A stretch of 64,000 nucleotides of DNA, taken from Epinephelus fuscoguttatus. Its lineage: Eukaryota > Chordata > Actinopteri > Perciformes > Serranidae. The notes under the pieces were generated by a model, which saw only the letters and a list, made by a program, of their open reading frames with translations, searched no databases and was not told where the DNA came from. Both the position numbers and the translations under genes were made by a program. Positions 10,001 through 20,789 of the stretch are shown here, in pieces (the stretch's first letter is position 1; each line of letters begins with the position of its first letter). The DNA is taken from positions 20,353,207 to 20,417,206 of the forward strand of contig NC_064769.1 of assembly GCF_011397635.1 (NCBI RefSeq), written 5' to 3'.

Positions 10001-11804
10001 CTGTGTCGCTCAATACTGGACCAATTTCAAAAAAAGGTTGTTCCCATCAGTCAGTTAATCTACATTCAGACTGTGGCCAAATCAGATTTGTTTTTCAAAG
10101 CGGATCTTTAAGACGGACTGTCTGCACTGTTATTGGCAAGTGATCAGATTGGATTTGTGAGTCTAGACAATACCAACCTACCTGCACGGGTAGCTGTGGT
10201 AACAACAAGGCGTCAGTAGCTATGCCGATGACGCGGCTTGCCAGTATGAAAGCATGAGAAATTGAGGCTAACCTCAACTGGAATGATTTTCAACATGGAA
10301 AAAATGGATGAAAAATCGCAGAAGACATTCAGTGTCAGATTTATCATCACGGATTCATTTTACAAAGTCTCAAAAAGACACTGCAGTCCAAGGCTCGATT
10401 ACAGAGCTTCTAAAAGAGATTCGATCGCACAAGAGCCCTTGCCAGAGCAGCACAAAGGTTAATGCAGACTCCTGCACGCAGCCTAGCTGGAAAAGCTCTG
10501 CTTCAGTGATACAGTAATGTTACACAAAAGACAGTTTCAAATACTATTTCAGCAGCCAGAGCTGTGAGCGAATCTGTAGAAATTTGATCGGAATCACATT
10601 TCAAACCCCTTCCAAATGTGGTTTTGGATCTGAGTTTGCAAAAATGGCATTTTGTATTTTGCTGTCCAAATCAGTAAGGATACAATCAGGATTTGAGCTG
10701 GCAGTCAAAAGTCACTTAGAAACAAAAACATGGAAAAATAGGGTCCAGGTTGAAAATATGCTTAAGATTCCCCCTAAGAGAAACTATGAACTCAGTTTCA
10801 ATATATCTATCAGTTTCTATTTTAGAACATCAGCTGTTATTTAATCTTGTCTAATCTCTCCTCACAGTATCCCATGTACTCGAGGGACTATGTTTATGTG
10901 CGTCGCTATGACGTGGATATAGAAAACAACCTGATGATCCTGGTATCCAGGTGAGACTTCAAACATAATGTCTCTCTGAAGTCAAATATGGTTTAGCTTT
11001 TGATACATTACTAAATTATTAACTTGTTGTAATTCTGTTGTACAGAGCCGTGGAGCATCCCAGAGTCCCAGAGACTCAGGACTTTGTGAGAGTCCATTCA
11101 TACCAGTCAAAGATGGTCATCCGCCCTCACAAGTCCTTTGATGAGGTTTGTGGTGAATGTGTTGCTATGCACATTAATTTAACTTGCATCCAGGGTGCTG
11201 TGTTTTGTAGTCGCTGAGTTTGAGTGTGTTTTTCTGCACAGAATGGATTCGATTACCTGCTGACCTACAGTGATGATCCTCAGACTGTCTTTCCCCGTTA
11301 CTGTGTGAGCTGGATGGTGTCAAGTGGTGAGTTCTTTTCACTTGTTGAAACTGCTTAGAGCTGCAGATAATGATGATCTTTAGAATCATATTTTATTATT
11401 GATTTCTTGCTGGGTCAAAAACCCAGTGTTATTCCATTTAAAATGACATTATGAAGCTGGAATATGCAAATGTAGAGCATCTTTTTTTTACTCTAACATT
11501 TAGAGTTATGTGCATTTTTATACCTTGGGTGTGTATTTCTTTCCTCTCGTACATTTCATCCTATCCCCACTGAGTATGCATATTTCACCCAGATAATAAG
11601 GAGGCTCTCTCTTTGCTCCTGGCAGGTATGCCTGATTTTCTGGAAAAGCTGCATACTGCTGCCTTGAGGGCCAAGAATTTGGAAGTTGGGATTCATGACT
11701 ACGCAGGTGTCATTAAATCTGGTGACAACAACCGCCAGCAGAGCCAGGAGCGGCTCAGTGGAGAAAAGCCACACACAGGTGGTCCCGGACAGATCTACGC
11801 TTGA
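7096..11804 (+). CDS. stard7: StAR-related lipid transfer protein 7 (STARD7), complete, 8 exons
   Basis: STARD7 carries phosphatidylcholine between membranes and supplies mitochondria. Coding exons are 7096-7550, 8387-8550, 8695-8744, 9236-9346, 10868-10950, 11046-11145, 11242-11326 and 11626-11804. All introns are GT..AG, the phases close, and the product is 408 residues (human about 370). Exon 1 encodes a basic, arginine-rich N-terminus suited to mitochondrial import, then a hydrophobic stretch near LVAALAGIFMW. Exon 2 begins with a short helical linker; from WEVVMEKKGFKVWKR (about residue 181) to GMPDFLEKLHTAAL (about 350-363) it follows the START domain, including TPRQFFNVQ, YRKKWDSLVIKLEV, YPMYSRDYVYVRRY, VIRPHKSFDENGFDYLLTYS and FPRYCVSWMVSSG. 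I chose the ATG at 7096 because the frame gives an MTS-like start; an in-frame ATG lies 33 bases upstream and another at 7147. The fish N-terminus is longer than the human one. Confidence 0.95.
7648..7985 (-). mobile_element. Interspersed fish repeat (TTTATTGCCAAGTA type), copy 2
   Basis: This diverged second copy of the 2091-2410 repeat sits in stard7 intron 1. It keeps the opening CAGAATCAG, the TTTACTGCC word, the GGTGCATACACATTAAACAC block and several GTGCAAA words in the 3' part. Confidence 0.5.
8050..8285 (+). pseudogene. Tc1/mariner-like transposase C-terminal remnant
   Basis: In stard7 intron 1 the plus strand reads HSPDPNPVECL, close to the SPDLNPIEHLW block of Tc1-like transposases that carries the last acidic residue of the DDE/D triad. 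It is followed by LQKLVQAVQRSIDALLAAQH, matching the C-terminal pattern in which paired leucine/valine and arginine residues precede the stop. In-frame stops separate the two blocks, and the N-terminal two thirds and both inverted repeats are absent. It is dead. Confidence 0.5.
9508..10765. mobile_element. Nested foldback-type element in stard7 intron 4
   Basis: Segments of the left arm recur in inverted order on the right. CCTGGACC..CATGTTTTTGTGCCTAAGTGA (9509-9547) pairs with 10708-10755. GAAATTGGTCCAGTTTTGA (about 9564-9582) pairs with 10012-10032. GTCCACTTAACATGCTTG..GACAGGTGCAGATTG (9653-9697) pairs with 9880-9922. CTTTTGCCTGATC (9752-9764) pairs with 9862-9874. The spacing indicates a large hairpin element opened by a later insertion between about 10040 and 10705. 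No transposase frame remains. Confidence 0.65.
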
Positions 11805-13950
11805 GACGGAGAATTTATAGACCAGAGGTTATGTTGGTCTGTTTTTCGCTCGCACTTGAACCCAACTCAAACCCTCCAGCCTATCTTTTTGGGTAGATGG
11901 AACTGCAAATGGAAGCTGCAACCTACGTTAAAGACAGATATACAGTATGTCCTTCCATTGACGTGGTTATAGTGGTTGCTGATGAGATGTCACAAGAACA
12001 ATGAATCGTACCGATGACAGTTGACACCTGTCCTTTTTGGGAAATGTTGCCATAGAAATTTTCACCCAGACTGCTGGCATTGGCACTGTTTTTGCTTGGC
12101 AAGGTGGCATTTTTTGCCACCGTTGGTAATGATGTAGGTCCAAGAGCCATTGGTAAGATCGAGCCAAAGTTCCTAATTGTAGAGATGCTTTTGCCAAGAT
12201 GCAGTTTCTCCCATTTTAACGTTTTATGTCTTGTCTTCCACTGTTTGACAAGAGCGAATGCAGCCACATTACTGTATTAGTGTCTGTGGTGTGATTACAG
12301 CGAGATGTTGTGGAAATGGTCATGCAGTACTGGACGGTGAAACCCAAAACTTCTGCACCTACAGATGAAGAATTGAGGACTTTCTACCACATTTTTTTCA
12401 TGCAACTAAAGCAACTGGTTTCCTGTTTGCTCAGTGTGTGTTTAATCTTTATGTGTCTGGATGGGATGGATTAAAAAAAACTAATGATGCCATTACTGGA
12501 AAATTTGTCCAAAGAGTTGAAAATGAACATTCTGGTCCATTGTATTTTGGGGATTGCGCTGTTTTGCCATTGGCACAGTTGAGTTTTCACGCTGTTCATC
12601 TCACCGTGTCTGTGTAACCGTTGAAACTGCCAGCGTTGACAAAACAGCCTTCTGAAGATAAACCAGTCCTTCAGCACTAGGGGCATAGTGTCTTATAACA
12701 ACCATATAAATCCTCAGCTCAAAGGTACTGATGCGCTTCAGTTTACTCTCACTTGCAAGGCATACCTACAGAGACACATTTCAATAAACCCATGCCCCTT
12801 TGTTGAAGAAACTTGGACCACCTGTGCCACATCACAATTTATTTACATTTCATATTAAGTTAAAAAATTAAGTTGTCCATTTCAGCTCAGAAATTATTTT
12901 GTCATCTTGGTGTCCACAGCAGTTGTAGCAGACGTCACTGAAGTTTGAGCTGTTGGAGCTATGGGTGTTTGTGTTTTCTTTGTGTTACAGTGACACTTGA
13001 TCTTGTACATTCATAAAACCGTTGCCTGAATACTGGAAATCCCTGTTCTTATGAGTACAGCAAGCTCTGTTACATGTTTGTCCTGCGTTGTGATTCATCA
13101 GTCTTTATTATTAATGTGGATCCTACTGATAGTCCATAACTCATCCTTCCTAATCATCCTTGTTGCTTTTCTAATGAACTTTTTGCAGGGGTGTTATGAA
13201 TGTACAAAGAGCTCCACGTTGTGTGGGAAAACATCGCCTAATAAAGTACACTGTTTACAGCCTGACAATCTGGCACAGAAATCTTGAAATTCATTTGTGT
13301 TTAAAACATCTTTATGTGTACTAAAAATGTCATACTTGTTGTAGGTGGTACATCAGAGTGAAGCAGCTGCAGTAACTGTCTCAAGATCAAACAGTATAGT
13401 GGCATCCACTTTTGTGAAGGTCCCACATATATGAGAATCCCCGATTTAATATATCCCCGTTGTCAATGTGTGTATTTCCATACTGTGAAGTATTTCAGTC
13501 TGTTTGATCAAAGAAAAAGGATAAAAAAGGGCAGTGGAAGTTGTGAAACACTGATATGTTGAAAGTGTGAGGGAGAATATCTCTTGTGTGGTCAAACAGA
13601 ACTGTGAGACTCTAAAGAGATCATCGTAATCTAATTTAACATTATGCAATGTTTGCTAATGTTCAGCTTGTGAATGTAACATGTTAACTGTCATTTATAG
13701 ACACCTGCGTGCCACCTGCAGTAGTCTAAAAGAGTTGTCACATACTGTTTTTGTTATTTCTTCCTACAGGCAGTAGAACGTTTGTTGTGATTAGCCACCA
13801 CATGATGAGGATTACCTATGAATACTATTGTGTGGATATGAGCTGGTGCACTTGTCACCCTGTGATTTCATGGCTTATTGAAAAGGAAGAGCGACTAATC
13901 AAATCAAATAAACATCTTCATGTGTATCTTTCTGTGTTCAGCTGCTGATT
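11805..13950 (+). other. stard7 3' untranslated region
   Basis: This sequence follows the stard7 stop codon without a clear new gene. AATAAA hexamers occur at 12783-12788, 13240-13245 and 13907-13912. The last two are followed by GT-rich stretches of the kind expected downstream of a cleavage site. The true end cannot be fixed from sequence alone. Confidence 0.5.
13240..13245 (+). terminator. Candidate stard7 poly(A) signal
   Basis: AATAAA is followed within about 60 bases by a GTGT-containing stretch. It gives a 3' UTR of about 1.45 kb. Signals at 12783 and 13907 are alternatives. Confidence 0.4.
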
Positions 13951-14190
13951 GCAGAGTATGCTTGGTTCTGACCTTGTCTAGGTAGGAAAAAGGGGTGATT
14001 AGCATTGTGTTTGTGTGAAGCAGCCATCGTAGTCTGGTCTAATGGGATAATGTGTAAACCTATATACTCCCTGTCTGGGCAAAAGGTCAGCGACAGACTG
14101 CAGAGAGGCTCCACAGTTTACTGAAAGCACTGTGTGCTCGGCTGATCTGCTTGGAACAAGACTTACTCTACTGGCTAAAACCTGTAGCTC

Positions 14191-14640
14191 CAGTGGCGTA
14201 AATACAGGCAGTGTGGTTGCCCTGGGGCCTGTGGGGTGGGGCCATGGAGAGAGTAAGCATCCTTCAACAATGTGTTGGGCAGAGAACTTGCCCTTGTGGT
14301 GATTCAGATTGCCACATGAGAAATACATGTGTTCAACGAATTAATTTGGGGGCCATTTGCTAAATATTCCCTCGAAAAGGCAAGCCCATCACCATCATGG
14401 TTTTCTGTCTTTATTTCTGTCTTTACTCTTTTTTTGTTTTTGGTATAACAGTCAATAGAAATCTTTAACAAAATTATATGCTTGTTCTTCAACTATAAAA
14501 AACAAAAAACAATTAAATTTAATGAATATTTTCTTATTTTCTTAGGTATTTGTGGAATGTCTTTGATCATGTGTGGAGAAGATATGATATATTGTGGGCA
14601 GTTTAGTTGTGTAATCTGTCAAGGCTGACAAACTTGGCAC
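14191..14640 (+). mobile_element. hAT-like non-autonomous element, diverged copy
   Basis: It begins with CAGTGGCGTAAATACAGGCA and aligns with 1491-1830 through the GGGCC-rich head, the CATTTGCTAAATA block and the AACAAAATTATATGCTTGTT block. It is clearly older than the 1708/4355 pair. The right end is approximate. Confidence 0.45.
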
Positions 14641-15104
14641 ATCTGCAAGCCGAGCGAGTTGTCTTGCCTTTCAAACACAGAAGCGGCAGTAAAAAGAGCA
14701 GGAGAAGGTAGCAAACCTCACTAAATTAAATTCCTTTGCCTTTTTATGGACAGTCGTATACCCACAGACGAACCCCCCCCCCGATTCTAACAGCAATGCA
14801 ACAGTTTGCCAGTAATCAGAATCAATGCTGCTCTTAGTGACATGTCAGCCATGCAGCAAGTATAGATAGATATAATGTTAGTTTATATGTGTGTGTACTT
14901 CATAACTAATAACTAGTATGCACTGGAACCCATCGTGACTACCCTACACAACTGTGTAGCTCTGTCCCAAATCCACACTACATAGTAGTTCTTTACAGAA
15001 TGTAGCCCACGACATACTAACTGCCATAATGAATTGTTTTAGTAATAATCATAACGCATTTTGAAATGCCCACTTTGGCCTGGCATCCTGGCTCCCCCTT
15101 GTCG

Positions 15105-15622
15105 TAGCATATTCCTGAGGCAGCATCGGATGTGAGCCCCAGTCTCCCACACTAAGGTCAGGAGCCTTAACCACTGAGTTATCCTGCCAACACAGACACT
15201 CTTTCTTCTGGGCACATTTAACCTTTTTATTTGGGCATTGGACTTTAAAATTCACCTGCCCTGAATAAGGATCAAACCTCTGACCTCAGAATTCCCAAGC
15301 AGCTCTTTAACAGCCTGAGGTATTCCACCTCATACTTCTGTTGTGTTTCACGGAGCCTTTCACTCTGTCCTCTGGACAGTGGCCTTTAAAATTCACCTGC
15401 CCTGGACTAGGATCAAACATTCAACCTAAGGACTTCCAACCAGCTAACAGCCTGAGCTACCAGGCCAGAGACATTTTGTATGTGTTTCTTTGGCATTTTA
15501 ACTTTCTCCTTCAGACATCAGCTCGCAAAACAGACAGACTGTTCACCTGGGAATTGAACTCTGATCCTCTGACCTTCAAACCAGTCCTCTATCTCCCTAA
15601 GCTAACAAGCTGGAGACACTTA
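15105..15622 (-). repeat. Four-unit tandem array of tRNA-like sequences, about 145-base period
   Basis: On the minus strand four diverged units lie about 145 bases apart, near 15105-15195, 15253-15330, 15394-15470 and 15544-15622. Each has an A-box-like word (for example GTAGCTCAGGCTGTTAGCTGG, TAACTCAGTGGTTAAGGC, TTAGCTTAGGGAGATAGAGG) followed about 40 bases later by a B-box-like word (GGTTTGATCC, GTTTGATCC, AGTTCAATTCC, GGGCTCACATCC). Linkers share TTTAAAATTCACCTG on the plus strand. In the third unit the ends TGGCCTG and CAGGGCA can pair almost fully, like an acceptor stem. The units are too degraded to be working tRNAs. They look like a tandemly amplified tRNA-derived retroposon. Confidence 0.6.
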
Positions 15623-17942
15623 AATGTGCCTCCTTGACGAGGAGTGCTGGCTCACTGTCATGACACACTGGGATACTTGAATAGAACAGAGCCATTGTTA
15701 ATGTTTAAGTAAGTCTTGGGCTTTTTCTCCTATGTCAAGTAAAATTTCCAATGTGAAAAAAGACTATTGATTTTTTTAAAAAATAAATTAAGTTAATGAA
15801 TTGTATTTGAAATAAGTAATAAGTAATAGCAGTGTTCAAGACAGCAGCTAGGAGTTACATCACCTCATCCACGGTGAGAGTGCACCCATAAAATAAAGTT
15901 TTAGCCAACAATGACAATCTATCATTTTAACTCTGGCACACGCTGCTGCTGAAATTAAAAGTCTCCAACAAAGGGGGATGTATTTTTCTGGGTTGGATAT
16001 GACAAATGCATGTATAAATATTTCTCCAGGATAGAGCGTGCTGACTCAGTACAACATGACAAGACAAGGCTTGTGGTGCACTTCGTTGCCATAATGGTCA
16101 TTCTGACAGTGATTCATACCCAAAAGTCTCACAAGTATTTTACATTGCACGTTATCTGCAGCACATGAAGGCTACATTTATTAAAACATGTCATAAAGAA
16201 AGGACAAGTCTGGTTTAATCATTTAAAATGTATTGGTTTAATGCAGGAGTTATGATGTGACATATGGGACAACAAAAGCGCTGCATAGAGACAAAACTAA
16301 TATAATTTTATCATCACTTCAAGAACATGAACTCTCTGTCTAAAACACATGGGCTTGTGTGTCTCAGGGTTTGATTTACAGATCAGTGTTGTGTCCGCAG
16401 TCTTAACTGAGTGCACATTGTTTTAATGGATGACCTCCACTGTCTGAAATCATCAGCCGTAGTTAAAAGCCACGGAGCACTTACAATAATTGATCGTTTC
16501 CACAAATCTGCCACATTGACACCAACCAGCTTTTAGAAAAATGTTTTATCTTTATGAATGCTATAAAAACCTGTGAGCCCCACTCTCCCTGTATATATTT
16601 ATATATATTTGAAAATCGATTTTTGCCCTTTATTCAACATTTTTAAAAAAGCCAATAAAACACACAGGATGTTACTATGATATTTATTGGTCACAGTCCT
16701 ACATCTTAGAGTACATGATGAGATAAAACATTAGGAGTAACATTAAAAACAAAATTAGAGCCAACTATCATAAAATGGTGGTCCTTTTGTACCTTGTAGT
16801 CTTCATTTTTTCTCCAAATACTTGAGTTTTATTGCCCCATTTTCATTTATTTCATTTAAATTGTTAAATTTTAGAAATGCACAGGCACACCACTGACTTG
16901 AAAATGAAAATCTGAGCTTTTTTAAAATCACTCGGGAGGTCAGAACAGAAGGCCGATAGTGCTCACAAGCCTCCAAGGTGCTTGGCACAACCATGGACAG
17001 AAGACGCACTGCATGGTTAGATCAAGCACAATGGGGTCCTGGGCGAAGGCAAAAAACCCAACACCAATCACAGATGATCCCGCTCAACACAAGGCGTCCG
17101 AGGAACTTAACAGCTTTGTCATTTGCTTTTGGGTAAAGGAAGAAAATCAGTAAAACAGAAAATGTCTTTCTGCTTTCGTCAGCCAGCTCATCAAGTATTA
17201 AACTCTAAAAAGAAATACATCACCATCAAAGTATTTTCTGGATTATAACAGCTGAAGAACCCCACGGTTTGATTTGTATCTGCAGTCCAAGAGTCAAAAA
17301 AGTCCAAAGGCGTGAGGGAGGAGATCCAAGCTCATCGACAGATTGTTAAACAATAAAAGTCATACTATTGGTTCACACAATTATTAGAAAAAGATAGTAA
17401 CACAGTTGCGGTTAAGAAACATCTGCAGAATAAAAAAAAAAAGCGATTAGTCATAGGTCACACTCACTGCGGAGAAAAAGGGCTACACCCTAACTGCGCA
17501 CGAACTGCGTCAAACCCCACCCTCCCGCCCTTCACGCCCAACTCTACCAGACACGACTGAAAAAAAAAAAAGTCCAAAAACTCTCACTATTTTAAGAAAC
17601 AAGCATTCAAATATTAAACATTTTCCAGAAATGATTTACAGCAGGCCAAAGGAATGCTGACTTAATCAAATTAGTTCTCCATCAGTCTGTTGGGTGTTCT
17701 TCAACTGATCGATGGAAACACAGTTTGGGTAATTTGTCAGTGATCTTGTTAGAAGCCGCAGCATCTCATAGAGTCCAGTCTCTCAGATTTTACATGCAAT
17801 TGACTTCAAAAATAACTCTTGATCTACAGATACCAATGGACTCAAGCATGACTGTCTACACTGCTGTTGTCCATCTGAGGACATTTTCTGTCCCGTTAGA
17901 GAAAACAAACAACCCCCTTCTGGCAATTTAGTCCTAACTATG

Positions 17943-18086
17943 TTAACGGTCACTGAGTGCAATGTCAAGAGTCATGATACCATCAAGCAAAGACAGCTGC
18001 TTCTCCAAAAGGTTTGACAATCTTGTTACCTTTTCTCGTGTCTCTTTCGGGCTCCCCTGGGACATCTTACTAAAATGAGAAGGCAT
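17943..18086 (-). CDS. Weak candidate: 47-codon ORF with good start context
   Basis: The frame starts MPSHFSKMSQGSPKE and ends DIALSDR before TAA. The ATG is preceded by CGCACC, a favourable vertebrate start context, and the predicted peptide is mostly helical and charged in the middle. An in-frame stop lies 15 bases upstream of the ATG. A possible splice acceptor (CTCATTTTAG) and donor (AAAAG/GTAACA) fall inside, so it could instead be a fragment of a spliced exon. No family is recognised. Chance occurrence is a real possibility, since an ORF of this size is not rare in 64 kb. Confidence 0.15.
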   Translation of the reverse strand: MPSHFSKMSQGSPKETREKVTRLSNLLEKQLSLLDGIMTLDIALSDR

Positions 18087-20540
18087 GGTGCGATAATCAA
18101 CTTAGAGCTCTGGCAACTGGACCACTTTGTGAGATGAAATTACACCACAATGCAAATGGACGCGCCAAGGAGAAACCCTGGTTTTGCAGTTGACCAAATG
18201 GTATGAAAATTGGAGTGCTTGGGGTGAAAATGGTAGGCGGTGGCGGTGAAACAGACCTCTGTTTTTCTGAACAATGAAGATGTTTCAAAGGGATGCAGTG
18301 TGGCTGATGGGATGGCGTGATGGGTTTTTATGCATGGATGATTGTGATACATAATTATGCATGCTTACCTTGTTTTTGATGTTTTGTCTTTCTTTAAAAA
18401 TTGACATGGATTACAAAAACCTCTGCTTCAGGAGTTGCACTTCAAACTCAGAAATTCTAAAAGTATTTTTAAATGTTCTTTATCAGTACAAGTATCTGAA
18501 TAAAAGCAAAGGAACATAAAATATTCTTCAGATTTTGGGTAAAACCCCAAAAACTATCAATGCAACACTACAGATATGAGACTTTACTCTGTATTTTGCT
18601 GAAAACCTCCAGCTGCTGTCTTTGGAAACTCACTTCTTTACATCTGGTCTGTCCAAGGAAACCCACCTTCCCATCCTCTGGTCCCAAAGTCGGTGTGAGG
18701 TGCAGCCGGCTGAGGGGCGATGAAGGCGACTGGGAGCTCTGAGCTGTGTCTTGGGGTCTTCCAGCTTGCTCAACTGGAGACAGACTGTCCTGGCTGCGTC
18801 CTCAGCACCCTTCAAGTCCCCATCTCCTGCCCCTCCTTCAAGCTAGGAGGGGTTGGCATGTTCTCTTGGGATAGGTGCACTGGCAAGGAGGACTTGGTCA
18901 GGCTGGGATTGGACGCGGGTTGGGGAGTTTGGGGGGGCCACCGGTTCCGCAATTCATAAATATTAATACAGAGTCCTCCCTCTCCAAATGGGTAGATTCT
19001 TTAATTTTGTTAGAGGGGAAGTGCTTTATTCACTTAATGGCTTTTATTAGTGCCCGGTCTTCAACTCTTTCATTAGCTAAAGTGCTGCTATAATTTACAG
19101 GGTAAAAGGGGGTGGGGAAGGGGTGGTGTCTGAGCAGGGTTGATCCTGCTACTGCTGCTGCTGTGGGACAGGCAGCTGGTACCCTCAACCACTGCAGCTT
19201 TTCCTACAAAAGTGGCCATTCTGTTAGTAAGAACTGCAGTCTATAACAACAGATACACTCAATAGCATCCTCACTGAGCGTTATAGTGTTGTCGCAAGTG
19301 TTAAGAGCATGTTGTCAGGGTTTTTATACATCCGTGAACCTGGATCCTGTTGCATTTCTACTTTGTCGTATAACATCCAAGATGAATATTATTCAGAATC
19401 ATAGACAGTGTAACCCAATAACACTTCTGACATTTGAATAGCTTTTTATATACGAGTAGAATATTATTTTTGTGATTTTGAAAAGCACTTTTTCTCCTTG
19501 CCCGCAGAGTGGATTTGTTCTGTTGGGGACTGAAGTAATTTTTCTTTGCTATAGCACATTATTTGATTTCATATTCTTCTGGTAAATGCAGATATTCATG
19601 ATTATTAAAGTGGCTTTCATTCATATTGGATTTTCTGCACTGCCCCAAAGTTATTTGGTTTATCTTCAATTGCCTACATTGCCTGTTTGATATATTTTAT
19701 GTGTAACGTTAGATGAAATTCAAGGGTGAGTTTATTTGTACGGAGCTGAAATTATAAAGGCAGGCACCACATCTTTGCAGTGTATTAAATGGAATGAAAA
19801 AGCTCATCAGTGTATGAATCATCAGTTTGGTTCAACAAACTGTAGAGCCTTTATTTTTTTCATCTGATTATATTATACCACAGCCTATATCTTTGCGGAT
19901 GCACTGCCGCCATCCACTGAATCTCTGGCAAGTATGAGCTGCTCAGACACAAAATGGCCGCCACACTTCCTGCATGTTGCAACATATCGACATTAGATAA
20001 TGCGAACCTCTAAAAGTGCTCCCTGCTCTGATGAAATGCTCTTTATTTTGCTCTGTGGAGTCTTGTTAGCTGTGAACAGCTGGCGTATGATGTCCCCAGA
20101 CTGCGTCTGAGTGAATGAACTGATTAACCTGAGTGGCCGTCCCTACCAGGGAGAGGGGGTTGGACCACCAGCCTGAATAACTGCCTTCATCATCAATGTC
20201 ACATAAATCACTTAGCTGGACGGGGCTTTTTAAACGACTTCGTTTCTCCGAGCCAGACTGAAATGGTTGTGGTTAACGCTGTTGCTTGGTGCTGGTGTGT
20301 TTCTGAAGGAGACCATGTTACTGTGGTGGATTCAATGATGCAACATTTCTGTGGCTGACCAGTGCATTAGATTATCTTGATTTAAACAGAGAGGAAAAAC
20401 TGCTATACTTGATAAATGAAGGCACAATCAGTGAAAACATTTGGTGATTACAGCGTGCTGTACTGGAGAAATATGCGTCATGGTAAAAAGAAAAACGTAA
20501 AAGTTGCACAAGAATGACAACAGCAAGATTCCTTAATGTT

Positions 20541-20546
20541 TTTATT
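20541..20546 (-). terminator. drg1 poly(A) signal
   Basis: Plus TTTATT gives AATAAA on the minus strand, about 245 bases after the drg1 stop codon. This is the first canonical hexamer downstream of the stop. Confidence 0.6.
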
Positions 20547-20789
20547 GAACAGATTTTTAGATTTTAATCAAGCCTTAACCGATATTCAATATGAACTATT
20601 CATGGTGTTAAGTACTGTGTGTTCTTTGAAACGTGACACTTACATTCATGTCATTTCGTTTTAAATTATAGCCAAAAAAACGGGCGCTGCGTGACACAGA
20701 TGCTCCAATGGAAATATTTAATGTTTTAATGAGCAACTGTACAGAACACGTTGTGATACACGAGCCATGCAGTGGATGACGACTCCTTT

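Larger units (their letters stand above)
13951..20540. other. Intergenic interval between stard7 and drg1
   Basis: I found no multi-exon gene here. Content includes the hAT-like copy, the tRNA-like array, and a long single-copy-looking stretch at 16.2-19.2 kb. That stretch has a minus-strand AATAAA at about 16682 (plus ATTTATTGG), some good isolated splice-like sites, and GC-richer DNA at 18.6-18.95 kb. The single-copy part could be UTR, a long noncoding RNA or conserved noncoding DNA. Confidence 0.5.

Noticed and set aside
15105..15622. Functional tRNA genes
   Set aside because: A- and B-box words are present but the stems are too degraded; treated as tRNA-derived repeats.
18555..18960. GC-richer minus-strand frames that read like a proline-rich C-terminus
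   Set aside because: No consistent frame joins to flanking splice sites and no family is recognisable; kept only as part of the unexplained 16.2-19.2 kb finding.
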